From: Favolaschia claudopus
Lineage: Eukaryota; Basidiomycota; Agaricomycetes; Agaricales; Mycenaceae
DNA length: 64,000 bases
Assembly (NCBI GenBank): GCA_037176885.1
Contig: JAWWNJ010000029.1
Span: 1,612,001-1,676,000 of the forward strand
Direction of reading: 5' to 3'
The notes beneath the pieces are model-generated. The model made no database searches and was not told the DNA's origin. It saw nothing but the letters and a program-made list of their open reading frames with translations. Positions 23,301 to 35,054 of the stretch are shown here, piece after piece. Made by a program: the position numbers and the translations under genes. Every line of letters starts with the position of its first letter. Position 1 is the first letter of the stretch.

Positions 23301-25241
23301 ACACAGGTTCATTGTGCTCAGTATCCCACACCCAAATCCCGTCGCCTTGAGCCTGCCTACAAGAAACCATAAGTGAGAACCACAATTTACAATCTGAGCT
23401 CACTCTAACTGTTCGACGATGCCGTCTAACATCTCCAACGGTTGAGCGAGGTTGGAAGTACACAGAAAGTGGATGTTGTATTCCTTCTGCGCCTCAGCGC
23501 GCGGCAGTCCTGCGGGCGTCATCAAGAAACTGTTGTGCTCGTTCCATTTCTTTGAGACGTTGCCCGACGTGTCGTCACAGTAAACCCACATCGGAAATAC
23601 GACGACACGAGAGCCGTTGGCTTTGGCCCGCCAACGGTTGCCTTCGCTTGGATTGGTATAATCCCACGAACGAGATTGTTGTGTGTCGGGATTATACACG
23701 TCTAAAAATGTATCAGAAACAAAATTGCGCGTATCAATGACTGAAGGCAACCAAGTATTTTCGACGGATGCGGAACATTGTGCAATCCAGCATCTGTTTG
23801 GAACCGAAGAAAATTCTTAAGAAACCGACGCGCAGAGACCTCGTAGTCGTCAGTTTGGATAATACGCCACCCAGAAACAGTATCTGTGGACATCGCGACC
23901 ATACGCCAACACTTTGCAAAGAACTCCCCGCCACGAGTGAACCAGCGGATGGGGAGACAAAATTCGCCCTCCGCTGAGTCAAGCATTGCCGGCTCATAGA
24001 TGTAATAATCCTGAGCGGAGATGCGCACCATAGGTGTCGTCTGCTCGTCGGGGAGTTCGTGGAGCCAACGCTCCCCCTGACGAGCCTCCGATAACTTTTC
24101 ACCGCTATCTTCGGGATAAAAATGCAGGTGCGGCCGTACTCGAGGATTGGCCATTTCCTATATCTAGCTTTAACAGTATCAAGAGCTTTGCAGTTGAGCT
24201 TCACCTACCTGAGCAATTATTTGAGCCAAACTGTTGACAAAATACTTGTGCCCGAGGGCACCGTCATAAGCTAATGTCTCGATTCCGCACACTTTTTGCA
24301 ATGCGAGATTGATTTTTTGCATTTGCTTGATACTCGGGACGTCATCCACCTCGTTTACTTTAAGGAGCCATAGAAAAAGGTCGAGTTGCTTTTGTGAGAA
24401 GACTGAGCGTGGTAAATGCATGAGGATGTCGAGTGTGCATGACTAGAGAATGGTCAGCATGGATGCTACAGCGAAATTGAGTCACTCACAATACGATCTG
24501 GCCAAGGAAACCAATACTGATTGCTCCCCGTTTCATCTTGCATTCGAGCACGTTTCGTTGGGGGTGGCCCATACCTGCTGCTATGCTCGGATTCAGCCAA
24601 TTTGGGAACATCTAAATATGTTAGTATTTGAATAATTGTTAGAGGCATGAGTGAGTACGCACCATTGACCTCCGGCTCCCTCAAGCTTTCAGTTTCCGAG
24701 TCGGACCGTTCTTCAGGTTCTTCGTCGGAAACAGGTAAATCGAATCTCTCAAGAATGTTGCCCGCAATCAGGGCGACAGCCTGCTCATCAGCAGACATGG
24801 CAAGTTCTCCTTCATTGTTGATTTCCATTAAATTCCAGTTGATACCAACTCCTGGCGGAGATTCAGGGTGCTCGTACGCAGTTTCAGGATAGGGACGGAT
24901 GCCTGGGCCGCTGAGTGAGGCAAGGAGATTGCGCAGAGCATCTTCTGACACCTGTGACTCTGTTGGCAGGTTCGTAAATGCGGGTTGGGTGGCGCGTTGA
25001 GCAGAGTCGAGAGCATCCTCCAAGTGTGTACGGTGTGTCGAAGTCTGCTCATGGCGGCGACGATTGTAGTCCGTTTGATGCGAAACACCGTCCCGGCATA
25101 TTAGACAGCGAGCAGCCTTGCCGTTTGGATCTGCACTGAAGTCCCAAACGACGAGAGCTGAACAAAATTTGAGTGAAGTCCGGAAAAGGAGAAAACTAAT
25201 TATTACGCACACGGCGGGGTGAGGTCGGCCGTTGATTGCAT
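20335..25241 (-). CDS. Large multicopy Agaricomycete protein, transposon-type
   Basis: Eleven exons on the minus strand: 25241..25211, 25157..24663, 24611..24490, 24442..24209, 24157..23752, 23701..23404, 23356..22957, 22910..22646, 22592..21723, 21666..21311 and 21264..20335. They give 1468 aa with no stop. The start is MQSTADLTPP. A BED-like Cys/His finger follows (ARCLICRD, then RRRHEQTSTH). Motifs recalled from a repeated mushroom family come next: YCDDTSGNVSKKWNEHNSFL, KEYNIHFLCTSNLAQPLEML, ALLGDNPMQSEFACHIGL, FCRACWVKG, TPVEILHVILLGFVKYLW, FGPAILFATEAFESFNAI, APSRDIAHAF and IRHLLSGGL. The last 210 residues are Ser/Pro/His low complexity. Copy number and the finger suggest a mobile-element origin, but I cannot name a catalytic triad. 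It lies just outside the KDZ right end, tail-to-tail with the transposase. Confidence 0.8.
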
Positions 25242-25484
25242 CACTTATCCAGGCCACGAGAGTCAAAACGCCTGGCAATGAGCAAGGGATAGCTCAAGAA
25301 AAACGAGCAAGAGTTGGTTCTGACAAAAAAAGAGCTAAAGCTGCATCTGATTTTGAGCGGCATACATTTGAAATATTCTAAGTCTGGGCTAAATCAAATG
25401 TGCGCGCGGTTCAAAAACCGGATCAACTATCGTTTGATTCCTTTTATTGTGCACTGTGTTCATCCGAAGGTCTGGCTGTGTACA

Positions 25485-25912
25485 GTTTGATTTTTATTTG
25501 ACATAAACCAGGCTCGATTTGGGAACTTTTTATTTAGACTAAAAAGCGGTCTAGTATTGGGGCTAATTACCTGACAAAAGTAGGAAGCTTTTTTTGTGCC
25601 CAAATATCTGTAAAAAAAAATCAAACTGTGGGGAGCCTTTTTTCTGCGCTCCCTCGCTGTGGGTGCCAGTTCAAGGCAGGATGGTGCAGGCGACCGGCAA
25701 CCACAGCGAGGGAGCGTGGAAAAAAGGCTCCCTGGAGTTTGATTTTTATTTGACATAAATTAGGCTTGATTTGGGAGCTTTTTATCTAGACTAAAAAGCG
25801 GTCTAATTTGGGGCAAGTTACCTGACAAAAGTAGAAAGCTTTTTTTCTGCCCAAAAATCTGTAATAAAAATCAAACTGTAGGGAGCCTTTTTCTTGCGCT
25901 CCCGCGGTGTGA
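25485..25912. mobile_element. MITE-like element, one full and one partial copy
   Basis: Two direct copies of about 140 bp (25485-25626 and 25737-25876) each begin GTTTGATTTTTATTTGACAT and end in the complementary ATCAAAC. The second is extended on both sides: CCACAGCGAGGGAGCGTGG (25701-25719) pairs with the right flank of copy one, and a related arm with mismatches follows copy two. This makes a nested palindrome of about 210 bp (25701-25912), with copy one a truncated unit. It contains no coding capacity. Confidence 0.6.
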
Positions 25913-26643
25913 GTACAGTAAGTGAGTACCTCACGTAGGAACGCCATCAGTCACAATCGCGAGAATTGATGGTCACACAGACTTGAATCCTTTCTGTCTT
26001 CACCCCTTCTGACTCGAAGCAAACTCGAAGTGAAAACTCTCAGGTCCTGGCGCCCTCGAATCTTTCTAGTCGCCGAAAGTTTTATTTGGTTTTTCGATGA
26101 TGAGTATGGGTTTGGCCACGTTTCGTGACGGTTTCCCATGGCGTCGTGCAGGGTTGAGCCGTAATATATAATCACGGATAAACTTCTGCTAAACGTTCCT
26201 CGAAACTGGTCAACGAGTGCTGGGTGCTGCACTTTCCGAACTCTGGTTTTGCTCTGGTTCAAAAGGCCCAAGGCGATTTTCAGGTGACGCGACGCCCGCC
26301 GGCAACCGTCAAAGCGCCATCAGTCACGTTCACGAGATCATGCGTGACCCGCTGGCGATAGTCCACAACTAGTAGAACTACAGTATCGACGCGCTTGGTC
26401 GCGAGTCTTTCACTTTGCTTAACCCTCCGCCTGCCCAGTGCCCGCGAACGTTATGTTTTCGCGCGTAAAATCATTCTCACAGTCAGGAACCGATGGGCGC
26501 CTAAGTATGCGACGTACATATGAATTGTCCATCAAAAGTTTGATCAGCAACACCCGACGAGCGCCGGCAGCTCCACTCCGTTTCACACCGGACCACGACT
26601 GCCCACGACTTTGCTGGGCTGCGTCGCCCCCTTCTTTCTTCAG
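25913..26643. other. Intergenic, upstream of GH76-like gene
   Basis: No gene recognised. It lies between the MITE-like palindrome and the family-76 glycosidase gene and probably carries that gene's promoter. Confidence 0.5.
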
Positions 26644-29094
26644 ATGGCGGCCTCTCTCGTCGTTCTTGTATTGGCGGGCTACAGCGCTGCACAATCTGCC
26701 TCACCTTCCTGGCGTGTATGCTTCGATTCCTCATTCCCGGAATCTCGCGGGGTAGTCTCAATCACGCCTCTCTAGAATCCCAATATCACGACTTCTTTCG
26801 CCGATCGAGTCAGCCTCAGCGAGGCCGCGTTGAACGCTGCTGTCGACCGGTTGAGTGGGAGTGGGCAGTTCAACGGCGAGTCGGGTCGAATTTCTCTCCA
26901 GAGTAATGAATCTGATTCGCATGGTTCCAGGCGAGCAATTCGGATTCCCCGGAAATTTGTATTCCCAGATGGCCCAGTTCGATATCGCAACGAACCAAAC
27001 GAGATACCAAAGCACGGTCGACCAGTATCTCACCCTAGTCTCGCAGTCGCGGAAGAATTTTACGGATACATAGTGCGTGCTCGTCCATCATTCTCTACGG
27101 GATATTTATCGATGCTCCTCCAGTGTTCGTGTTTTTTCCCTTCATCATTCCCTTATTTTCAATTCGCTCTGTTCGATCCGCGTAGACGAATTATGGACTG
27201 TAAACATCTCATCAGTTCAAGAATAGTGCGTATCGTTTAACCGCTTGTTACCAGAAATTACGGATACGCCGCCGCGAAAGCCTATCAAGCCTACCACGAT
27301 TCCAAATTCCTCGACTACGCGGTGCAGTCCTGGTGGTTCGGTCGTACACGGACGATCACGCAAGACGTTCTCGATGCTGGGGGAAAGCTGGCCGCGAAAA
27401 ATTTCACGGTGACGCAGGTCTGCAAGAAAGGTGCGGAATGTCTATATCCCAATTGAAATAATATTGATCCGAAAGTTTTAGCGACCATGCTTGGGGCGGT
27501 AATGTGGGTATGTACGTTTGGCAATGAAGATTGCTTATTTGTGTTGAACCCGACGCAAGGACAGCGAAGTCAACGAGCCCAGTATCGCGGGCATTGCTAC
27601 TGGGTGAGCGACAGTGATTCATCGCTTCATTTGCCATGCTCATTGTTATTTAGATCTTTTCTCATGTGCGTTTGTGCTTTCTCCCAGCTCCGTTATCAGG
27701 TCTAATTGCGAACAGCCTCTCCGCAACACTGGCCGAAGCCACTTCGGATCCAATGTATCTCCAGGCTGCCACTAATTCCGCAGACTTCATACGCACGCAG
27801 CTTTACAACCCCCGGAACATCGTCCAGCCCTTCATGTCGGCTCGTCAGAATACGACTGGGTGCCAAATTGCCGGCGACATCGACCCTACAGATTCGGGGC
27901 TGATGATCGAAGGACTTTCGATATTATATTCTATTACCAAAGATGCTACGACGCAGAATCTGTGGGTCTCGTCATGACTCATTCGGGCGATTGCTGATTA
28001 TTCGATCCGACAGTCTGAGCGATCTCTTAGTGGCTGCGATTCCCAACAGTATTTGGCAGGACGGGAATGGGATCCTGGACTACAAAGGTATGAATGATTT
28101 CTCAAGCATGTACAAAAACTGATTCAGTATGATCGCATTCTAAGGAGGAGGCAGTTTGAACCTTGTTCAAGGTCTCGGTGCAGCTTATGCACGAAACGCA
28201 ACGAACTCGACGCTTCATCAATACATCGGGGCTTATCTCGGCGTCCAGGTACGCTCTCCGGTCTATCAACCTGGAAACTACTCGCTCAGGTAGCTATACA
28301 TCTAGTTCAACGCCGTCACTCAACTTGCTACCTCGGATGGAACCAACATCTACGGAAAATCGTGGTCGGGTCCGCCCAGTTCAACCTTCTCCGGTCGAAA
28401 CCAAACGTTCGCGCTCGGTGCATTGCTCAGCGCCATACCCGTCGGTTCCCCTTCAGATCCGTCGTCATCTCCACCATCCTCTTCCCCTCCCCCCTCCTCA
28501 TCTAAATCAAAAACTTCTACTGGCGCCATCGTAGGAGGAGTTATCGGCGGTCTCATCGCCATCGCAGCTGTCGTGGCATTGCTCTGGTTCCTACGGCGCC
28601 GCAGACGGCGCCGTGGGGATACTTCCCCACTCACGATCGAAGACAGCCCGCGATCCGCAGCAGTTTTGCAGCCTTTTCTCGGGGTACCGTCAAGCCGCGA
28701 CCCACCGTCGAGTAAAGAATACGGATCTACCGTTCCATCTGCATCCATCGCTGCATCGATTTCTGGATCTGCTTCCGGCTTTGGCGGCAGTACTTCCACT
28801 AGCAGCCAACCCCCGCTTCCAGCAGCTGTGGTGTCGTCACGGCAGCCGCAGGCATTGCAGCCCAAACGTCGTCCACAAGCACCTTCGACGACGTCGCCTC
28901 CCCTGGGTACTTCACCTTCGATAAGTGACATGCGTTCCATGAATACGGCGCCTGTCGCTGCTGCTCCTGCGAACCCCCGCCAGGACAGCGACGATGGCCA
29001 GAATCTGCCAACAGAGCAGTTGGTAAGGTTGTTGAATCAGCGATTACAAAATCGGCATTGGGATGAGGAGGAGCGGCCCCCGGATTATATGTAG
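26644..29094 (+). CDS. GH76-like mannanase with transmembrane anchor
   Basis: The protein begins with a signal peptide (MAASLVVLVLAGYSAAQSA). It then matches fungal glycoside hydrolase family 76 (alpha-1,6-mannanase, Dcw1/Dfg5 relatives): WRNPNITTSFADRVSLSEAA, GNLYSQMAQFDIATNQTRY, NYGYAAAKAYQAYHDSKFLD, TLAEATSDPMYLQAATNSAD, SILYSITKDATTQNL and QGLGAAYARNATNSTLHQYI. A Ser/Pro linker leads to the transmembrane helix TGAIVGGVIGGLIAIAAVVA, an Arg-rich stop-transfer and a Ser-rich cytoplasmic tail. Introns are about 45-110 nt where resolved, with one of about 180 nt. Two joins do not work: exon 3 to exon 4 (27072/27255) creates TAA, and the join near 27603/27704 is out of frame by one. Either the gene is damaged, splicing is non-canonical, or the sequence has errors. 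Such enzymes act at the cell wall. Confidence 0.75.
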
Positions 29095-29399
29095 TTCTTT
29101 CTTTCTAGTTTGGTTCCGCTGGGGACGATTAATCTGTTGTCATTACATTTGTATACAATACAAGTCATTTAACTGAACACAGGTCTTGCTCGAGGCGTAC
29201 ATTTCTTGCAGGAGGGAGGAAATCGAATGTTGCTGAATTGCAGAGTACTTTCAGAACGAAACTGCTTCGTCGAACACTTGGTCAAAGTGTTAATTGTTCA
29301 GCATATACATGCCATTTCCAAAAGATACAAGTGGGTCAATATGAACTGCTACCGAAAGAAACTCGAAGAGTTCATTTTGCCCTGGCTGTTACATACCCC

Positions 29400-31193
29400 C
29401 TACTCAATGTCGAGCCCAAGCTCGATCCTCAAGGCCTGTTGTTCCTTCCGTAGTTCTGCTAGTTCTTCTGCTCGCTTGATCGGGTCATAAATTTCGCCGT
29501 TCAGGATGATGTTGCCATCCATGAGTTCAAACAGGCGTTCGAATCTCAACTCTCCCGCCACATTCAGGGCAAATCGCGGATCATCGAACTCCAGAGTTTT
29601 CAAGGAAGCGGAATTATGCCTTCTGGCCGCCTGCAAATACTCCTCCAAAGCCATGAACAGACGCGGAATCGCGTCAGCTTCCTCTCTAGGGATCACGCGA
29701 ATGTGAAGTTCGAGAATGCGAGGAGACGTCCCACGTTGTGCAGCATCCATGATTGCGATCTGACGGAGAGCACCGACACAGTTTATCGCAGCTTTGTCGA
29801 GAAATAGATATATCTTTTCGAGGGAAGGAAGAAGCATGATCACTGCGCGCCAGGTGACTTCCCCCATTATGCTGCCTGCCCGACCATCCAAATGGGTGAT
29901 GAACGTCGTTGGTACCGCTTTGATCACCTTCGTCAACATTCGACGCAAGGATGCCTCCGTATCAGGGTGACAGTTGAGCATCAAAGGGTAGGCCTTCTCG
30001 TCAGCCGAGAAGAAAATTGGAGGAGTAGTAGTGCAGTTAAAATACACCGTGCAATGTTCAGTGTCAGAGCGGTCAACTTTCAATAGAAGTGGCCGTTTCG
30101 CCCCTGGCGAGCGTATATGCTTGCGGATGGGTACAAGGATGTTTCGGATATCAGGGCCGGAATGCAAGCCATATGGGAAGAGGCTGATCGAGGCATGGGA
30201 AGGGATACGAAGGTGTTCGATTAGTGCCTGGCAGCATTCCACCGGATCGCGAAGCTGCAGCCATTTCAGATCCGGAAGATGCACGATGGGGTATATGTCG
30301 TCGGGAATTAGAGGTGGACACATATGGTGAAGTGCCAGCTCTTGGAGTTGCGGTGATGCGCTAAGCATATATAGCAGCTCTGCACAAGTCGGGGGAATAG
30401 ACTGCGACGTGTCATCGCAGTCCACCAAGGAAAGTACAGTCAAACCGCGCAATGCAGACCAGGGAAAGGCAATGGAATTGAGAGACAAGGATTGAAGCCG
30501 ATCTAGCTTCTCGTCGAACAGATTATGAGGTAGAGATTGAGACAGATTTTCTGAGATCTCATCCTGATGCACCGAGCCATCCAGGGAGAGTGTTGAGAGA
30601 TTGCCAAGTTCCAGACCTGGAAGGTGACTAATGAACTCGAAGATATACTTCGCCCTGCCGTCCAAATCGAGATCCCGAATGCGAGAGGAATGTTCCATGA
30701 TGGGGTAGATGTAGTGTTGCGAGCGATGGCTCAAATTGAGCTGTATAGCCAAAGGAGCAGCACCGGACAGCTTTAGTTGGGTGAAAAGACGACGGGGAGT
30801 TCCTGTCCATTTCAGATCGATAAAAGCCCATAGATGTTGCGCTGACAGCCCAAGCGCATGCCAATGCTGGCAAACCGTCAAAATTCTTGTCCACCTCAAG
30901 CTGAATAACCCGTCCGACTCGCATTCCACCGCAAAAATGGTCAGAATGCGGATCATGAGCTCGTTGGGGAGCCGTCGGATTGGAACGATTGCGTTTCGTT
31001 TAGCTTTAAGTATTGCGATTTGATGGTAATGCCAGGCAATCTGTCTTTCTATTTCTTCGGCCTCTGATTCGAAGTCTGTCCTGAAACAAAAGGAGAAGAG
31101 TAATTATTCGTGCGTAAGACTTAGGTGTAAGAACCAAGGCTGATCGAAGGGATACCTCTTTGCATTGCTTTCCTGCTCAGCTTCGGTTGCCAT
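29400..31193 (-). CDS. F-box/LRR-like protein A
   Basis: Two exons, 31193..31156 and 31080..29400 (75-nt intron), give 572 aa. Residues about 15-40 form a short coiled coil (SEAEEIERQIAWHYHQIAIL). The F-box-like motif follows (IVPIRRLPNELMIRILTIFA, then VCQHWHALGLSAQHLWAFID), and the rest is irregular leucine-rich repeats (LSTLSLDGS, LQSLSLNSIAF, LRGLTVLSLVDC). Mushroom genomes carry hundreds of such genes; they are thought to be substrate receptors of SCF ubiquitin ligases, with unknown targets. It is clearly paralogous to the gene at 44459-46279, with the same first-exon layout (MxTE..., phase-2 intron). Start ATG 31193 is supported by the matching paralogue. Confidence 0.85.
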
Positions 31194-31936
31194 GATATTC
31201 CGCTGGAGCGAAAAGATTCTCGACTGCTCGCAAACTGCGGCAACGAGGTGGTGGAAGAGAACAAGGTTAGGGTTGCGTAACAATTTGATGCCATCATGAA
31301 TCATATTTTCTTGTTTCCCATCTACCACTTGTTGACCGCCCAAGGGAAGCAAATGCGCCGAGAGTTCAACCGCGAACTATGAAAATTCTGTTGCCCATAT
31401 CATGGTCTCAGCAGACACATTTCTGGGTGGCAACGACCAGCTACACCAAGGTAAGTATGAGTCTCAAGTCACAGCTTCGATTTTTTCCCTTCCAAATGGC
31501 CTCAGGTTTATCTCCACAACAGATCGAATCAGATTGATTCTTTATTCATTCACAGCACTCATTCTATTCCGGAATATCGCTCAACACAGGCCTCTCGCCT
31601 GGAAAACTCGCGCAACCAGCGTCGTAATGTACACTTAGTACAGTATTGCGCCGCACAACTCATTCTTCTACGGGTACACTCACCAAATAATCCCACCGAG
31701 CCATTGGCATCTCCACATGCTCGCCATACTTGGCCCTACAAATCCAGATCCATGCTGCATGGTTTCCCGCATTTTTAATTCAACAATACGGCAATGGGCA
31801 TTGGGCCAATAGCCGACGAGCCAAAAATGCTTCACCCGCCTTGAGGTTTTGGTGAGGAAACATGGACATAAAGCACACGCACCTTCCCTATCTCCCACGG
31901 AGACCTGTCCTGTCCTTCCACCTCGACAACTCAAAC
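31194..31936. other. Divergent intergenic region, no gene
   Basis: About 740 bp between F-box A (minus) and the MYND-SET gene (plus). It holds the promoters of both; nothing else recognised. Confidence 0.5.
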
Positions 31937-33272
31937 ATGGTTCAGTGCGGCGCGGATGGTTGTGCCAAGGAAGGTGCGTGCTCGTGCCTACCGTCCGCGC
32001 GGAATTATGAGGCGACGAGCTGCATTATTTCAGGCAAGAATCGATGCTCAAGATGCATGCAACGAATGTACTGTAGTCGGGAATGTCAGAAAAAGGTGAA
32101 ATTCGCATTCCATGATATCATTCATCTCTGAAATGTCATGTAATGAATGTGTAAACGCAGGACTGGCCCCTCCACAAAAAGGCTGAATGTGGACTCGGGT
32201 TCCCCGCCATCGCCATCGTGGACATACCGGGGAAAGGTAAAGGTGTCATCGCGAAAGAACCTATCTCTCGTGGGACGCGAATTTTGTCAGAAAAGCCTCG
32301 CGTCGTTCTGGACGGTCGGAATAACCTGAGGCTCCAACGAGAAATATCCGGGCTGTCGAAAGAACAGCTGGACTTTGTATTATCCTTTCCTGGAAGCGGT
32401 ACGAACGTTCTTGAGCGACTCAAGCATTTCACGCCTGCGGGTGGCGATTCCTGGGGTCTCTGTGAAACAGTCTGCCGTATCAACCATGTATGCTGTTCTC
32501 CAAAGAGCCGGCCGAATGTGACTTACAGTTGGAATAATGCTTCGGAAGAGGAAGGTGCGCTGAAGGTATCGCATCGAACTTGAATTTATTTGTTTCAGAG
32601 CTCTACGCCTTGACTGAAATTCAAGCGGGTCAGGAATTAGAGGTGTCTTACGTTTCGAATGCATTAGGATACGAAGAACCGCTCAAATACTTGCGTGAAA
32701 AATACGGCTTTGGTTGCACATGTCCTGGATGCTCCCGTCCCCTCGCGGAACGCGAAGCATCCGGGCGTCGAATCCGCGCCTACAATCAATTCGTGGAGCG
32801 TCTTCCGATGCGGGTCACCTTGAGCGTAGAGAACCCTCTTGCCATCCTGAAGGACATTGAAACCCAGATTATGGTCATCGCCGAAGAAGGATTCCACGCG
32901 GAAATCGCTGAGCGTGCCCACGACGCATTCGAAATTTGCGTGTGTTACGGTGATGCGGAGAGCGCACGGAAGTGGGAGGGAATTTGTGGAGATGTCCATG
33001 CGTTGTATCATGGTTATCGACACAGCAGATATCAGGATGCTACGCAGCTGATGGATTTGCTTGCTACGAACCCGCAAAAGTGTCCAGGTTGGTGTCGGCG
33101 AGGGAGGAAGACTTTGCCAGGACCGGTGAGGATTCCTCTTCTTTCAGTGTTGTTGACTCAGGAGCTTAACATTTACATTAGAGCCAACGGGTCCTTGACT
33201 GTTTTTAGAGAAGTCCCTGACTACACAGTCCACTCGAAAGGTCGACAAAGGATATACTGTACCGAAGAGTAG
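31937..33272 (+). CDS. MYND-SET domain protein
   Basis: Exons 31937..31973, 32034..32095, 32161..32554 and 32599..33272 give 388 aa. A MYND zinc finger occupies residues about 14-45 (CSRCMQRMYCSRECQKKDWP then HKKAEC). The SET domain starts with IVDIPGKGKGVIAKEPISRG. Its core reads VCRINHVCCSPKSRPNVTYS and ELYALTEIQAGQELEVSYVS. The post-SET cysteines are FGCTCPGCSRP. The family (SMYD-like) methylates lysines in histones or other proteins. The usual NHSCxPN box is altered to NHVCCSPKSRPN, so activity is uncertain. The last 50 residues are unsure: a possible intron 33124-33181 would give an earlier stop at 33206-33208. A close copy lies at 53145-54395. Confidence 0.82.
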
Positions 33273-33493
33273 AAAATTTAGAGCTGGCGGGGATACACGG
33301 CAGGATGATTCTGACATTGTTTTCTCTGTACTTGTAAAGTTGTAACGGAAGATGCGTCTGAATCGGTGGTCGCAAATACTATATACCGCATATTCGAAGT
33401 TCAGATTGCAGTCTCAACAGTGGGATACGTACGGAAACTAGCGCCTGCCAGCTCCCGATTTTAATATTCTGCCTCGAAACTCATTCGAGGCAT

Positions 33494-35054
33494 TCACCAT
33501 TTATCTTCCAGGGGATCAATCACTGTGTAGGAGGATACCGAACGAGAGTGAGGACAATAAACGGCGCGTTCCGGAAGATGAGAACATACCAAGTGGTTTC
33601 GGCCAAGATATATGCTCGCCATCGGTTGTGTTCACCGTGAATAGCAGGTCAAGACCACTCGCAATGAGAGTCTTAAATACCTCGGCATCGCTAGCTGGGG
33701 TTATGAGATGCCGATAGTCGTCAAGCGACCACTCGTCCTCGTCGGACCACACGTTCATACTCGGGCGACGGAAGGTCACTGTGGCGTGTAGACTCTGTAA
33801 TTTCGCTACTGGGTATGCGCCTTTGGCGGCTTTGATTCGGCTGCGTAGCAGTACAGATAACAGCTCAAAATCGAGGGAGGAAGGCGATAAGGGGCCTGCT
33901 CGAACGCTGAGACTCGTGAGTCGGCGGAGATGGGTGTGGCGACGTAAGATTGTTTCGAGCGTATGATTGAGGTTGACACAGTCGTGTATGTCGAGGGATT
34001 CGAGCGCCGGAAGAGCCGCGAGAAAGTCGTAGAATTCGGTACTTCTGGCATCTACGATGCACATGCCCAGGCTCCGAAGCGCACAGGAAGAATGAGTGGC
34101 GAGGGAGAGGATGTCGCGGAAAGGCGAGGCGTCATCGATGATTTGGAAATCACGAAGGTTCGGAAGGACAGCGTTGTCGAGGACGTAGGAGGTATTGAGG
34201 ATGTAGGACGTATTCATTTTCAGAACCGCCAGATGTTGGTGGGTTGTAGCGGTAAAGATCGATAGTAAGTTTCGTTGATTATCGCTGATACCGCACTGCA
34301 GGCGCTGAAGAGCAGGGAATTGGTTCAAAATACGGAAGAAGAAACTGGCGGAGATGCTGCCTGCATCGAGCGTCGTTATGATATTCGAAGAGAACCTGTA
34401 TTCAGGCATGTTGAGATAAAACCGGACGTCGTGGAGGGAAGGACCGCTGGTCAAAATGTTCCGCAAACGAGTCTCGTCGCAGGATGGGATTTGAAGAGAG
34501 TGAAGAAGAGGAAGGGATGTGTTGGGAGGGATGATCTGGTCAAATTGGCTGCCGGAGACACGAGCTTCGAAACGGTAGATCTGCATTGCATACGTGGACA
34601 GAAAATGCAACAGTTCCGTGGAAATCTCCTTTTCGTGATATTGAATTCGGGGGACGCGTCGCTCTGGACGGTACAAGAGATGATCTCTATCGAGACCTAG
34701 AGAAAGAGGGTAGCCTTTGGCACGCGAGATCCACGTTTGAAGCAAACGAAGGGCGCTTTGCGAGTACGTGTCGGGCCAGCGACGGCTCTCCCCAGGAATT
34801 TCGAGATAAATGGAGCACCACAACTGACACGTCTCAAGGGCGATGTCCCTCCATCGACGGCAAATCTGCGCGAGAAGGAGAGGCGCAGTTTCAGGTGAGG
34901 GTTTCACCCGTCCATGCACTGGCAAACATAGGATGAAAATATCAGAAATGATTTCGGGTGGCAAGTCGTGCACTTGGGTAGGATTGCTGCCGAAACCTAG
35001 GGCGGTGAGTCCTGCTACGAGATTCTCTGGACCAGAGATAGTGTCCTGGGCCAT
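33494..35054 (-). CDS. F-box/LRR-like protein B
   Basis: Exons 35054..33590 and 33522..33494 (67-nt intron) give 497 aa ending VIDPLEDKW. The F-box-like motif is VHDLPPEIISDIFILCLPVH, followed by the family's conserved LLLAQICRRWRDIALETCQL and LWCSIYLEIP. The remainder is leucine-rich repeats typical of mushroom F-box expansions. The terminal mini-exon is supported by the same arrangement in the copy at 42518-44019. It is distinct from F-box A in sequence but of the same general class. Probable role: substrate binding in an SCF-type ubiquitin ligase; target unknown. Confidence 0.85.
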
